This document shows positions 21,241-32,787 of a DNA stretch of 64,000 nt, piece by piece. Positions within the stretch are counted from its first letter, which is position 1. Each line of letters opens with the position of its first letter. The notes below the pieces were generated by a model. It was not told where the DNA came from and did no database searches. It worked only from the letters and a program-made list of their open reading frames with translations. Position numbers and translations under genes: made by a program. The stretch comes from Rana temporaria (Eukaryota > Chordata > Amphibia > Anura > Ranidae), in assembly GCF_905171775.1 (NCBI RefSeq), contig NC_053494.1, forward strand, positions 194,029,044-194,093,043. The letters are read 5' to 3'.

Positions 21241-22113
21241 CCACAGGTTCACTTAGCCAGTGAAAACTGTATTTTTATAGTAATTCAGTGCCTAAATGTT
21301 CTCATCTCCTAGCTTGTCCTTGTGTGCAAATGCTCAGGCTTACTTAATACCATTGAATGTTGCCATTTTTTTTTCTTGAAGCCATTTACATCTCGGTCAA
21401 ATGTGTGTTACCTCATTATTACAGTAGTCTTTTAAATTAATCCCTGCACTAATGGGTTGGTTGGCAAATTCACTATAGAAGATAACAAATAGACATCAGC
21501 ATTTATGAGTTATAGAGCTCAGGCCTTATGAATTAACTTTTAATGTTAATTTATAACTTGGCTAGAAAGAAAGCATACTGTAGATGTTTTTTTATTTTAT
21601 TTTTTGTATGTGTGACTAATCGGTAAAAGGGGGGGGGGTCTTAACCACAAACTCAATTATTGTTAACATTAATTGGAAATGCACACATAACTATATTCAG
21701 ATATAGTGAGAACAATGTGATGTACCCCATCAAATTTATGCATGAATTATTGATCCGGTAAAACAGCAAACTGTAACTTCCTCCAACAGAAATTAATTCT
21801 CTCTATTCATTTGCGTTGCACTGCATTTTTTTTTTTTACTTATCTTCAAAGGACAGAAAAAATGAAACTGGAAAAAGACTAATATAACGTTTGCTATATT
21901 TTTGGGGAAATCATTTGAATTAGTTTAATTTAAAACAAGCCACAACATATTTTTTTTCTTCTTTACTAAGGTATGGCTTTTCACTGTTATTATTAATGTT
22001 TAAAATGATTTAGCTGAATTTAGATCAATGTATCTATACATCAAAGCTCAATAAAACCTTAAAAGTTATCTATGAAATAAAAAGTAGGGAAATATACATA
22101 GATGTACATATAT
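21241..22113. other. No gene recognised
   Basis: AT-rich, relatively unique sequence with homopolymer tracts and no recognised repeat. It is the left flank of the LINE insertion that begins at 22130. Confidence 0.4.
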
Positions 22114-22137
22114 CTAAACCATTGAAATGATGCCTAA

Positions 22138-22629
22138 GGCCCCGTACACACGACCAAACATGTATGCTGAAACTGGTCCGCGGGCCAGTTTCAGCATACA
22201 TGTTCGGTCGTGTGTAGGCGCGAGCGGGCCGAATTCCAGCAAACATTTGCCCGCCGGGCCTTTTCCCAGCAGACAAATATTCCTGGACGTGTTTTAAAAC
22301 CGTCCGCTGGAATCCTGCCCGCTCGGACATGTACGGTCGTCAGTACAGACCTACCGTACATGTCCGAGCGCCCGCCATCCCTCGCATGCGTCGAATGACT
22401 TTGACGCATGCGTGGAAGCCTTTAAATGGCAGGCCCGCCCACGTCGCCGCGTCATCGCCGCGTCATCATCGCGGCGACGACGCGGACACGCCCCGCGTAA
22501 TGTTTACGCGCGGACTTCTTTACGATGGTTAGTACAACCATCGTACAGAAGCCCTCTGGCAGGCATGTACGGTGAAAGCGGTCCGACAGACCGGTTTCAC
22601 CGTACATGTTTGCTCGTTAGTACCCGGCC
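22138..22629. mobile_element. GTACACACGA-class MITE (ACATGTACGG word), complete
   Basis: It runs from GGCCCCGTACACACGACC to GTTAGTACCCGGCC, flanked by TAA and TTA. Words ACATGTACGGT and ACATGTATGCTGAAA recur through the arms around the core GCATGCGTCGAATGACTT. The fragment at 1-264 is the same subfamily. It is nested in the LINE. Confidence 0.85.
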
Positions 22630-23064
22630 TTAGACTACTGATCCCTGGAAAAGGGCTGAGCATGCCGCCTCCCCCCACCCCTCCCTTCTTTCTTTTCTGT
22701 CTCTCTCTTTATACCTCTCTCTTTTCTGTCTACTTGCCCTTCATCGGGGCCCTCCACCTTAGCCATACCGTTTTATCAGTGGTTACCCACTTCCAGTTGG
22801 CCGTGTTCACCAGTCGAGACCACTGGTACAACTGTAAATCGTTCACTGTTATGTTACTCCCTGCACTTCTGCCTCCAGTTGTCTTCTTTTTCATTTCTCC
22901 TGCCTCCCTGGTTCCTGGCCGCAGCAGGCTCCCAATGCGGCGTCCAGACCAGGGATGGCTCCGGCCAGACATAGGTGTGCAGTGCATCTCCCTGTCTGTA
23001 CCACCACAGTGCCTATAGACTATTCACTTGTACACGTTTGGTTATCAGGTATCGCTATGTGTAC

Positions 23065-23555
23065 GGCCCCATACACACGATAGAATTTATCCGCGAATAC
23101 GGTCCAGCGGACCGTTTCCGCGGATAAATCCTCTCGAGGATTTCGGCGGATTTTCATGCGATGGAGTGTACACACCATCGCATTGAAATCCGCGCCAAAA
23201 TCCTCTGGCGATGACGTGTCGCGCCGTCGCCGCGATTATGACGCGGCGACGTGCGCGACGCTGTCATATAAGGAATTCCACGCATGCGTCGAATCATTAC
23301 GACGCATGCGTGGGATCCCTTCGGACGGATGGATCCGGTGAGTCTGTACAGACCAGCGGATCCATCCGTTGGGATGGACTCCAGCAGATGGATTTGTTCT
23401 GCATGTCAGCAAATATTCGATCTGCTGGAATCCATCCCAGGGGAGATATAGCCGCGGAAACAGATCCGCTGGCGTGTACACACCATAGGATCTATCCGCT
23501 GAAACCCATTTGCTGGGATTTATCTGCGGATGGATTCTATCGTGTGTACGGGGCC
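23065..23555. mobile_element. GTACACACGA-class MITE (GGATTTATCCGCGG word)
   Basis: It runs from GGCCCCATACACACGATAG to TATCGTGTGTACGGGGCC. Arms repeat ATTTATCCGCGGATAAAT and GGATCCATCCG variants around the core GCATGCGTCGAATCATTACG. The same subfamily recurs at 61592-62082. Flanking TATGTGT on both sides is close but not an exact TSD. Confidence 0.85.
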
Positions 23556-23678
23556 TATGTGTTATACTATATTGATTGGGTTACCCTTTGTTGGGCTCCT
23601 GAATCGATGTTTTCTGTTCTGTATTATATCTGTCAAAAATTTCTAATAAATACTTATTGAACCTAAACCATTGAAATG

Positions 23679-24902
23679 TGGACTTTCAATGTTTTACAGT
23701 ACAAAAAAAAAATCATAAAAAAAAAAACAGGATTTAGAAGTTTTCAAATGTAATAATTGTGATCACCTAAAATGTATATTTTGATTTATAGATGGACCTT
23801 GACTTCTCGTTTGTATTACATTCTCTGGAACTGAATGTACATGTAAATATGGAAAGAAAATATAAAGGCAAGCAAGATAAAAAAAATAATAATAATTATA
23901 TGCACATTCCTTATGCAGTTTCTAGAATATATATTGTACAAAAATCCACTTCAATTATCCAGTCATGTGAAAAGCATCCGCACATGACTGGGTTTTCAAA
24001 GTGAGTAGAAATTTGCTCAGTATAATTGAAGTGAATATTATATAAAAAAAATAAAAAATCAGTGAAGAAAAAGTTATAAACTATTTACAAAAACAAGTAA
24101 TTAAATATTAAAAGAAAATCCTGAAAAAAGTCACAACAGAAGAATAGCAACAAAATAACTTTAAAACGATGAAAGCTTATTTTTATTTTGGCAAACTTTC
24201 TCTGTGACAACACATTATTTTAAATCAGATAATGATTGCAATTTTTTTTTAAATTCCACTGAGGTCTTAAGCATTACTGTAAATTTAAATGTTTAATTCC
24301 TCTGTATAACAATTTACTTCCAAGTGTGAAAGCATTCTCTGCCTCTCTTTTCCGAGCTCATTAGCGACTCCGGCAATCCATCAAACCCAAATCAATTTCA
24401 TTTTAATTAGACCTAAAATGAAGTACCTATGCCAAAACTTTTCTTCTGACATGTGTTAGCACCTCTGCATATTTTCCGAATCTTTTTCTTAGTTGAGTTA
24501 TTGAATTTAAAAAGCAATTCCAGGTAACAAGTGAAAGTAGCTACTAATATTAATCAGCAAATGCTGTAGCTGTGCTTAAAGCTGAATGGTGAGCAGATAT
24601 ACAATAAGCACATTAATTCAGTTCTGTGTTCATAAATACATAATTAAATTATTTTATAAATACAATGTGTCAGTACTTGAATTTCACTTGGTGTCATCAT
24701 CTTGCATTTCCTGTATAAAAAACCTCAGTTTGGGAGGGGAAAAAGCAGCACAAGGTTCATGTGCTGACGAGAAGTATGCTAATTTATAGGAGGAGAAAGC
24801 AGGGTGACAGAGAGATTAGTTCATTACTGTTCTGCTATTCCTTCAATGTCCAATCTCATGTTGGGGGCGGGCCAATGATAGCGTTTGTTTAGATGTATGG
24901 GT
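23679..24902. other. Unique AT-rich block, possible conserved non-coding DNA
   Basis: No repeat is recognised. About 24290-24560 has a complex base mix with homeodomain-like TTTTAATTAGACC and no tandem or palindromic structure, unlike its surroundings. Conservation cannot be tested here. Confidence 0.35.
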
Positions 24903-25375
24903 GCTTAACCACTTGTCGACCTGCTCACGCCAATATACGTCGGCAGAATAGCACAGCATTAAAGATACATTTTTTTTTTTTTAAATAACAAACATGTTAT
25001 ACTTACCTCCACTGTGCAGCTCGTTTTTCACAGAGTGGCCCCGATCCTGGTCTTCTGGGGTCCCTCGGCGACTGTCTCGGCTCCTCCCCACAAGAACTAA
25101 CCACTTTCATGCGAGCGAGCTTGCATGGTGGTTAGTTCTTGCAGGTGCGCTCCAGTGATACAGCCGGCGGCTATAGCTGCTCACTGTATCACTCGGCCCT
25201 GCCCCCGGCGTGCTGCGTCATTGGATGTGATTGACAGCGGCGCAAGCCAATCAGCAGCACTGCTTTCAATCAACCAATGAATGAGCCGAGAAGCCGGCCA
25301 ATAATTAGGCCAGCTCGCTTTGAAAGCTTTCACTACAGTCTTTTTTTTTTTAACCAATAAATGGTTTTACCCTGA
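24903..25375 (+). repeat. Ranid repeats: family A start joined to family B
   Basis: TTAACCACTTGTCGACCTGC opens like family A, then from about 24985 AACATGTTATACTTACCTCC opens family B, also seen inverted near 32198-32787 and 53870-54280. The body has a GC-rich part with inverted AAGAACTAACCAC / GTGGTTAGTTCTT. It is non-coding. Confidence 0.6.
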
Positions 25376-25499
25376 ATCCAGACTTCTACCGTTTGTGATT
25401 GAAAGTAGGCATGGATGCTCAAGATGCAAAAGCTTAGGAGTAGAGTTGATTCTGAATTTAATAGGATGATAAATTTAGACTGAACCTAAATTTCTGTTT

Positions 25500-25995
25500 T
25501 AAAGGAACACTAAAGGTTCGTTTTTTTATTAGATCAATTGATTGCTGTAAGCTAGAGCATTTAAATATCACTTACCTCATTTTTCCTTTTGACCTCCAAA
25601 ATACAGTAATCAAAGTTTGAAAATGCCATTTCCTGTCACTCCTCTTCTTGCTTTCCACCAGCATCTGAGCCATTTTGCATGGTGGAAAGCAGAATGTGCT
25701 CACCCCCTCCCTATGACTACAGCCCTGCATGAAGATGCTCTCTTATCCCTCACAGGCACGGAGGCTAAGCCTAATGGGAACTGTAGTTCCAATTAGGCTG
25801 TGATGTAGCAATAATGAATGCGCACCGCAAACCAGGAAGTCAGTGAGAATAATGATTCAGGAGTGACGGAGGTGAATAAAACAGCTCGATTTCAACAGGT
25901 ATCAAACTAGTTATAATGCAAAACATTACTTTTTACTTTATCAGCCACTGTCAGACTTTAATTTAAGAGGAAAATATTTTTGTCTTTACAACCCC
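25500..25995. mobile_element. TTAA-flanked MITE (AAAGGAACACTAAAGG)
   Basis: It opens TTTTAAAGGAACACTAAAGG and closes CAACCCCTTTAA, with TTAA at both borders, as expected for a TTAA-targeting DNA transposon (Kolobok or piggyBac; not resolved). The interior carries opposed GGTGGAAAGCA / TGCTTTCCACC. It is non-coding. Confidence 0.6.
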
Positions 25996-26132
25996 TTTAA
26001 TTTCTGTGATTTCTGAAAGAAATAGACTGAAGGCAGTTTTTTCCTTATTTCTGCGATTGCTCTTGCCTGGGCACACCTAACTTACCAGATTGCCAATTCC
26101 GACAGGTTCCACCCTCCTATCTTAGTTAGTAT

Positions 26133-27642
26133 TAGTGTTGAGCAGAATATGCCATATTCGATTTCGCGATATATCTCGAATATATATTCGAATATTCGAG
26201 ATATATTCGCTAAATTCGAATATTCGTGATATTTTATCGAAAGTAAATGATTGCGATTTTTCGCTATTGCGAATGCGAAAATAATTGCGATTTTTTGATA
26301 ACTGCGGTAGGAGCACTCTGATTGGCTCAGAATATTCGTGATATTTTATCGAAATATCGCAACATGCGAATGCGATATTTATTGCGCAATTTCGAGAAAT
26401 GCTGGAGGAGCGCTCTGATTGGCTCAGAACATTCGTGATATTTTATCGAAATATCGCAACATGCGAATGCGATATTTATTGCGCAATTTCGACAAATGCT
26501 GTAGGAGCACTCTGATTGGCTCAGAATATTCGTGATATTTTACAATACAAAATAATTGCGAATATTCGGCAAATGCGGAAGGAGCACTCTGATTGGCTCA
26601 GAATATTCTTGATATTTTACAATACAAAATAATTGCGAATATTCGGCAAATGCAGAAGGAGCACTCTGATTGGCTCAGAATATTCTTGATATTTTACAAT
26701 ACAAAATAATTGCGAATATTCGGCAAATGCAGAAGGAGCACTCTGATTGGCTCAGAATATTCTTGATATTTTACAATACAAAATAATTGCGAATATTCGG
26801 CAAATGCAGAAGGAGCACTCTGATTGGCTCAGAATATTCTTGATATTTTACAATAGAAAATAAAAATGTTTTTGCATTGGTGGTGATTCTTTACTCTATC
26901 CATCTGTCACAGCCATTTGTCAATCAAACACCTTGAAGATTGAACACGTTCATGCTGCATGCTTTGGACTTTTTTTCACTTCACATATCAGACATTTTTA
27001 TGAAAGATTATTTTTCTATTATTGGGACTATATTTCTTTATATATTTTTTTCACTGTGTATTTCACAAGTTATTTGCGCTTGCTTATTTTATAATTTGCC
27101 CACATGTCTTGTCACTAGACATATTTTTTATTCTTGTAGAGCGACTCCATTTTCTGTCTTGTATTAATTTATGTTGTATAACATTTTTGAGTTGCTGCTG
27201 TATTCTCCCCTTTTTTAAGGTATGCGCAATTTTTTCCTTCTTACAAAAAATAATAATATCAAACATACAAATATTCATAACATACACATACACAAAGCCC
27301 CCCCCTTTTGCATCAGAGACAATCAGAGTTCTCCTACCACAGTTATCGAAAATTCGCAATCATTTTCGCATTCGCAATAGCGAAAAATCGCAATTTTTTT
27401 TTTTTCAATTTGGCAACATAAAAGGATCGCCTCAGCTTAGCTACTCGGCCCAGGGTCTCTAATCATACCAGCAATGCTTTTAGACGTCGATAGGATGTGA
27501 TCTGTTTTAAAAATCAAATTGAAAAAATGCGAATATTCGGAATTGCGAATATTCACCGCGAAATTCGAAATATAGCGCGATTTCTCGAATATACTATATT
27601 CGAGTCGAATATTCGCAATGCGAATATTCGTGAGCAACACTA
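26133..27642. mobile_element. hAT-type element (TAGTGTTGAGC ends) with CCAAT-bearing array
   Basis: It begins TAGTGTTGAGCAGAATA and ends CGTGAGCAACACTA, flanked by a perfect 8-bp TSD GTTAGTAT (26125-26132, 27643-27650). Arms are built of GAATATTCG and GCGATATTT words. The array at 26320-26850 lies inside. The 146-aa frame near 27022 has no recognisable domain. Confidence 0.9.
26320..26850. repeat. 97-bp and 77-bp tandem repeats, each with an inverted CCAAT box
   Basis: CTCTGATTGGCTCAGAA recurs with GATTGG starting at 26320, 26417, 26514, 26591, 26668, 26745 and 26822, that is two 97-bp then four 77-bp steps. Each site fits the NF-Y consensus. The last four units are almost identical, suggesting recent expansion. 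Confidence 0.93.
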
Positions 27643-27650
27643 GTTAGTAT

Positions 27651-29007
27651 CCCTGGTAAAAAAAAAATGAAGGAAGTGTCTCTGACTGTATTTTGCCCAC
27701 ATCATCTCATCTCATCAGACACGGCTGCCAGGAGCTTCCAAAATATTCTGCAGTTTATCATCATTTGCTGCTTTGTATTACATATTTTATTCAAGCTTTG
27801 TCTGGATTGCCATTTACAGTACTTTACTGAGACTCCCGATTCAAAAGTTATTAATTTCTAAAGGTTTGCAAACTTGTAAAAAGTTTGGCTGAGCGACAAC
27901 TGATTGAACTTATCAGACGTTTGCTCATCTTTACTCATAAGTAGCTCCATCAGCAGCTCTTTTTAGGGATTTTTTTTTTTTTTTTTTACTTATACCAGAA
28001 GCAAAAAAAACGAAATGATCTTATTTTAATTTTTTTAATCTACTAAAACTTACCTTGCAAAGTGATTATTTTGTACACGGTTACATGTTAGCTATTCTGC
28101 CATCACAAGGAAATAAAATGTTGAATTAGATTTTTTATTAAAAAACTAATTGCTCTTAAATATTCTGCTTTAACTAAATCATTAAAATTAAAAGTTTGAC
28201 TCTAATCCCTGACAATAGTTCACTTTGTTAGAAAAAAAAGTTTTTGTGACACATTGCAGATTGATTGGCAAAAAATAAACTCGATGAAAAGTACCATAAA
28301 CACAGATAGATAATAATAAGCTTTGCACAGGCAACCGTCAAATATCATTATCCTGACATTTGGTTGCCGTACTGTGAAAAAACATGTTATTAACTTTTTT
28401 TGTGTGATATAATTGACTAAAATGACTTTTGGTTTCCAAGGCTGATCTTTATCCCGTAACTATGTACTAATGCTTTATTAAAATTGTGACTCACAGGCAA
28501 AGGTTTACAATTGGTTCTAAAAAGGCAATTTAAAAATACTTAGGTTAGTGGAAGAATACTCACTAATATGCTTCTCTTCCCTCTGTTCACACTACGGCTT
28601 ATTTGTCTAAAGCTGCTAAAGGGCATGTAATGTGTAACTAAGAGCAAGGAAGACTTCGCAATGAGAAATGTAAAGACCAGACAGAAAATTCAGAGTCTTT
28701 ACGGCTTACTTGTGCAACCTGCAATTATGGCAATAACATACTTTACCGTCAATGCCTAGGTTGTAGGCTCAATATATATAATCGTAAAGGTACTATTGTG
28801 ATAATGCATGTACAGACAACATGATTATGGGCTATTATTTCTTTAAAGGGCAATTTCAGGCAGACAGTTAAATACACAAACTGAAACACATCAAGGACTA
28901 TTTTACCTGCCAAAAGGTTCAAAAAAGTGGTGTGCATACTATCCATTCACCATTTCCGAGGTAGACAAGAGAAAGGCATAATGTAAAAAAATAATGTTTT
29001 GGTCATC
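27651..29007. other. Unique AT-rich block
   Basis: No repeat family or convincing coding frame is recognised. Homopolymer T runs occur near 27970-27990. A splice-site-bounded 43-nt segment on the minus strand (28054-28096) has stops in all frames. Confidence 0.4.
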
Positions 29008-29010
29008 TTA

Positions 29011-29425
29011 TGCCTTGTACACACGATCGGATATCTGATGGAATCTAATCCGATGTATTTTTTCGTCGGATATCCGATGAAGCTGACTTTCATCAGTCTT
29101 GCCTACACACCATCAGTCAAAAATCCAACCGTGTCCAACGATGTGACGTAAAACACTACGACGTGCTGAGAAAAATTAAGTTCAATGCTTCCGAGCATGC
29201 GTCGACTTGATTCTGAGCATGCATGGATTTTTCTCAGATGGAGTTCCACACAGACGATCATTTTTTCTATCGTTTTTTTATCCATAGGAAAATTTTAAAA
29301 CATGTTCTATTTTTTTTTCAGCGATGGAAAACAAACCGATGGGGCCCACACACGATCGGTTTGTTCCAATAAAAACGGTCTATCGGTCCGTTTTCATCAG
29401 ACAAACCGATCGTGTGTACAGGGCT
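29011..29425. mobile_element. GTACACACGA-class MITE with TTA TSD
   Basis: It runs from TGCCTTGTACACACGATCGG to CGATCGTGTGTACAGGGCT with TTA on both sides (29008-29010, 29426-29428). Words ATCCGATG and AAACCGAT fill the arms; the core is GAGCATGCGTCGACTTGATT. It is closely related to 44336-44739 in inverse orientation. Confidence 0.88.
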
Positions 29426-29816
29426 TTAGGGTTCCAAATGAAAGTTTGGGACCATGAATGGGTGCAATCCTAGACTAGGACCTCTCCTTTAGCCCCCATA
29501 TCCAATCACTGGCAAAAACTTGCTGCCTTAACCTCCGTAACATCTCCAGAATTGGCCCCTTCTTAAACACTTCAGCCCCGGGCCATTTGGCTGCAAAATG
29601 ACCAGTCTACTTTTTGCGATTCGGCACTGCGTCACTTTAACTGACAATTGCGCAGTCTTGTGACGTGGCTCCCTAAACAAAATTGATGTTCTTTTTTTTC
29701 CCACAAATAGAGCTTTCTTTTGGTGCTATTTGATCACCTCTGTGGTTTTTATTTTTTTCGCTATAAACAAAAATAGAGCGACAATTTTAAATAACTTTTT
29801 GCTTAAAGTGGGGGTT

Positions 29817-30244
29817 CACCTGGAAAAAAAACAATAAAAGCCAGCAGCTACAAATACAGCAGCTGCTGACTTTAAAAAAAATAGACACTTACCTGTCCAG
29901 GTCGCCCGTGACGTCAGCAGCCAAAGGAAGGAAGTGGTGCAAATTGTGGTATGGCTCCCAGGCACTTTTACATGTGAGTGTAATATACTACACCATGATA
30001 GTCTTTTATATGTTACATGAGTGGATATAGAACAAGACTACAGCCAAAGCATTGGGAGTGATTGCTGATAAACCTGAGAGAGGGAGTGGTTATCCATATG
30101 AACCAAAGGCAGATTTCTGGGTCCATCTGGTGAGTGGCGATTTTATCCGGTGACGGTGTAGGCACTATTTGCGGTGAAGGTGGAAACATGGCTGTGCATC
30201 ACTGCAAGAAATTATCTTTTAAGGACTTTCTTAGCATATATACA

Positions 30245-30311
<67 letters not shown>

Positions 30312-30404
30312 TTCGTATACAACACATTTTTCTTGCTTTCTTGGGGCACATTCAATCTGTGGATTATAACAGTAGCATATTTGAAATCTTTTTGGATTTA
30401 TTTC
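29817..30404. mobile_element. TTAA-MITE fragment plus retroposon-like tail inside family A
   Basis: After TTAA (29813-29816) the insert opens AGTGGGGGTTCACC and contains GCCAGCAGCTACAAATACAG, as at 34343 and 50806. From about 29945 it changes to a different sequence with the (AT)n tract and a 3'-UTR-like end. It is probably two nested inserts. Confidence 0.5.
30248..30307. repeat. (AT)n microsatellite, about 60 bp
   Basis: A pure AT dinucleotide tract within the insert. Confidence 0.97.
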
Positions 30405-30869
30405 ACATTTTTTAAGCGTCTATTGATTGGTTTGCGCAAAAGTTATAGCGTATACAAAATAGGGGGTAGTTTTATGACATTTTTATTATAATTTATTTTT
30501 TTACTAGTTATGGCGGCGATCTGCAATTTTTACCGTGACTGCGACATTATGGCAAACACATCGGACACTTTTGACGCTATTTTGGGACCATTCACATTTA
30601 TACAGCGATCAGTGCTTTAAAAGCACACTGATTACTATATAAATGTGACTGGCAGTGAAGGGGTTAACCACTAGGGGGCGCTGAAGGGGTTAAGTGTGTC
30701 CTAGGGAGTGATTCTAACTGTTAGGAGGCATGGCTTACTGTGAAACGTCACTGATCGCTGCTCCCGCTGAGAGGAAGCAGACGATCAGTGTTGTGTCACT
30801 AGGCAGAACAGGGAGATGTCTTGTTTACAAAGGCATCCCCCTGTTCTGCGGGCAAGCGGTTAACTAACG

Positions 30870-31534
30870 ACACCACAAAACAGTAACTCTTAGTCACTCC
30901 TTGGTTATTTATTGCTTTACTACTGCAACTCCCTCCTCAATAGCCGACCTTTACATACAGACTATTTCCCCTTTAGTCTATCATGAATGATGCTGCTAGA
31001 CTAATACACCTTACTAACTGATCTGTGACTGCTGCCCCTCTCTGCTAATCTCTCCCTACCCCACCGTATGAAATTCTAAATACTAAACACAACATATAAG
31101 GCCATCCACAACATCGCCCCCAGCTACATCAACAACCTCATCTGTAGATATCGCCCAAATCATCCCCTCCGCTCCTCCCAGGACCTCCTGCTCTCTAGCT
31201 TCCTTCAAGACTTCTCCAGAGCCTCTCCAATCCTCTGGAACTCCCTGCCCCAGCATGATCAGTCAGCTCCTACCCTGTCCATCTTTAGGCAATCCTTGAA
31301 AACTCACTACCCCCCCTCCACCTAAGAACTTTACTTGAGTCACCGCAATCAGATCACCCCCTGCAGCCATTAACTTTTCTACCACCTCCCCCTCCCTTTA
31401 GGTTAAAAGCTCCATTAGCAGGGCCCTCCTTTCCTTCTGTATTGAACTGTATTGTAATTGTCCTGTTCCCCTTTTTATTGTAAAGCACTGCGTAAACTGT
31501 TGGCGCTATATAAATACTGTATAATAATAATAAT
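30870..31534 (+). pseudogene. CR1/L2-like LINE 3' end, decayed
   Basis: Across frames the translation gives AIHNIAPSYINNLI, RYRPNHPLRS and FSRASPILWNSLP (about 31096-31250), the C-terminal reverse-transcriptase signature of CR1/L2-type LINEs. The 3' end TTGGCGCTATATAAATACTG runs into a TAA trinucleotide tail at 31525-31534. The inverse copy is at 42306-42892. Multiple stops make it non-functional. Confidence 0.75.
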
Positions 31535-32197
31535 TAATCTGTAAAGGAGAGAATCATGCAAGGATATTTTGGGCCAGCCAGTTGGACAGAGATTAGGAAT
31601 TGGAGCCCACATTTGCTGGGTAAGGTGAAGCACCATGAAACATGGGACAGCTATGCATGAGTTCAACTGAAGAGGGGGATCTTCTAGATGGTGCATTATA
31701 ATAGCAACAGATTGTCCACTTGCAGCGTTTTAGAGAAGTTAAACCGTGGGCAGGATTGTATTTACTATAATGAAATGTATAGGCCAGGCCTAGAGCAGCA
31801 GGGTTTGAGGGGGCGGCACGAATTCTGAAACTTTACATATTGTGGAAACTTTTCTCTTTCTTTTGTTTTCATCCTCCAGCCACCTCTGGATCTTTGAGGA
31901 TAAATTCAGCAAGAGAACTGTAAGTAAGGGGGTATTGGCAGGGGAATGTGAGACCAGATCCTTTGCAGTTCAGGGGACTTGAGGTCATCTTCTTCACATA
32001 GAAGAGTGTTAAGAAAAAAAGATCAGGTGGTCCATCAAATACTATGGACTGACTCACTACCTTTGCTGGAAGTATGGTACAAGTTCTACTACTCTTTCAG
32101 TAAAATGATAAGAAAGTACTGCCCTCCTAAACCTTATTAACACCCTAAATGTATTTAAACATTTCAATCTTGCCCCACCCCTTTCCCATGTTTGCTC
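31535..32197. other. Unique-looking block with a candidate splice-bounded segment
   Basis: No repeat is recognised. It contains the candidate 40-nt exon at 31880-31919 preceded by a long pyrimidine run. Otherwise only short incidental frames occur. Confidence 0.35.
31880..31919 (+). other. Candidate 40-nt exon, weaker case
   Basis: A long polypyrimidine tract ending CATCCTCCAG (AG at 31878-31879) and a donor GTAAGTAAGG (from 31920) bound 40 nt. Two of three frames are open, giving HLWIFEDKFSKRT or TSGSLRINSAREL. The last exon base is T rather than G, which weakens the donor. No gene is recognised. Confidence 0.2.
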
Positions 32198-32787
32198 AAA
32201 GTGATATTAAAGTCTAAGCAAAACAAATGGATTGTACGGCTCCAGGCAAATCATTAGGTCTCCACTGCTGTAAAGCAAGCCAAGTGCCAACCTTGGTCTA
32301 GCGCCAAAAGATGCAGAATGATGAAGAAAAGAGCATTTTATGCATGAAGGTAAAAAAACCTTCAGTGGGCAGCTTCCCCCTCAGCCCCCCCCCCCTATTA
32401 CTTACCTAAGCCCAATCTTGATCCAGCGATGGTGCATGAGACCCAAGTCTCTCCCAGGTCTCTCCTCCTCCTGATTGGCTGAGATGCAGAAGTATGAGCC
32501 ATTGGTTCCCACTGCTGTCAACCACAGCCAGTGAGTGGAAGCGGTGGGCGGATCACGATGCAAAGGATGCATTGATGCAAAGAGTCAAACTCGACAGCGA
32601 GCAATCATGAGTGCCCCCACAGCAAGTGACTTGCTATTGAGATACTTGGCAAGGGGGAGGGGCCCAGAGCGCCAGTGGGGGAACTGAGAAGAGAATGTTC
32701 AGGGCTGCTCTGTGCAAAATCACTGCACAAAGCAGGAAAGTATAACATGTTTTTGTTTTGTAAATAATTTTCCTTTACAATCACTTT
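32198..32787 (-). mobile_element. TTAA-type MITE with family B body
   Basis: It opens AAAGTGATATTAAAG and closes CTTTACAATCACTTTAA, an inverted pair next to TTAA-like sites. The interior near 32700-32760 holds the inverse of the AACATGTTATACTT block seen at 24985. It is non-coding. Confidence 0.6.

Larger units (their letters stand above)
22130..23662 (+). mobile_element. 5'-truncated LINE (Tx1/L1-like 3' region) with two nested MITEs
   Basis: A 16-bp direct repeat CTAAACCATTGAAATG lies on both sides (22114-22129, 23663-23678), marking a retrotransposition. After removing MITEs 22138-22629 and 23065-23555 about 550 bp remain, with a pyrimidine-rich part near 22660-22740 and a 3' end carrying TTCTAATAAATACTTATTG. 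Tx1/L1-like is inferred from the 3' UTR style; no RT domain remains. Confidence 0.8.
29560..30862 (+). repeat. Ranid repeat family A, near full length, split by an insertion
   Basis: Its 5' part (29560-29812) carries GCGATTCGGCACTGCGTCAC and CACAAATAGAGCTTTC. Its 3' part resumes near 30405 with TTGATTGGTTTGCGCAAAAG and runs through GGGGTTAAGTGTGTCCTAGG to CGGGCAAGCGGTTAA. The copy at 36585-37217 is the inverse orientation. Confidence 0.7.

Noticed and set aside
22572..23018. 148-aa frame beginning in a MITE
   Set aside because: It joins a MITE end to a LINE 3' UTR and has no domain.
23065..23555. 8-bp TSD (CTATGTGT) for this MITE
   Set aside because: The match requires including extra bases on one side only; relatives show 3-bp TSDs.
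28054..28096. 43-nt minus-strand segment with good acceptor and GTAAGT donor
   Set aside because: All three frames contain stop codons, so it is not a coding exon; a non-coding exon cannot be excluded but has no support.
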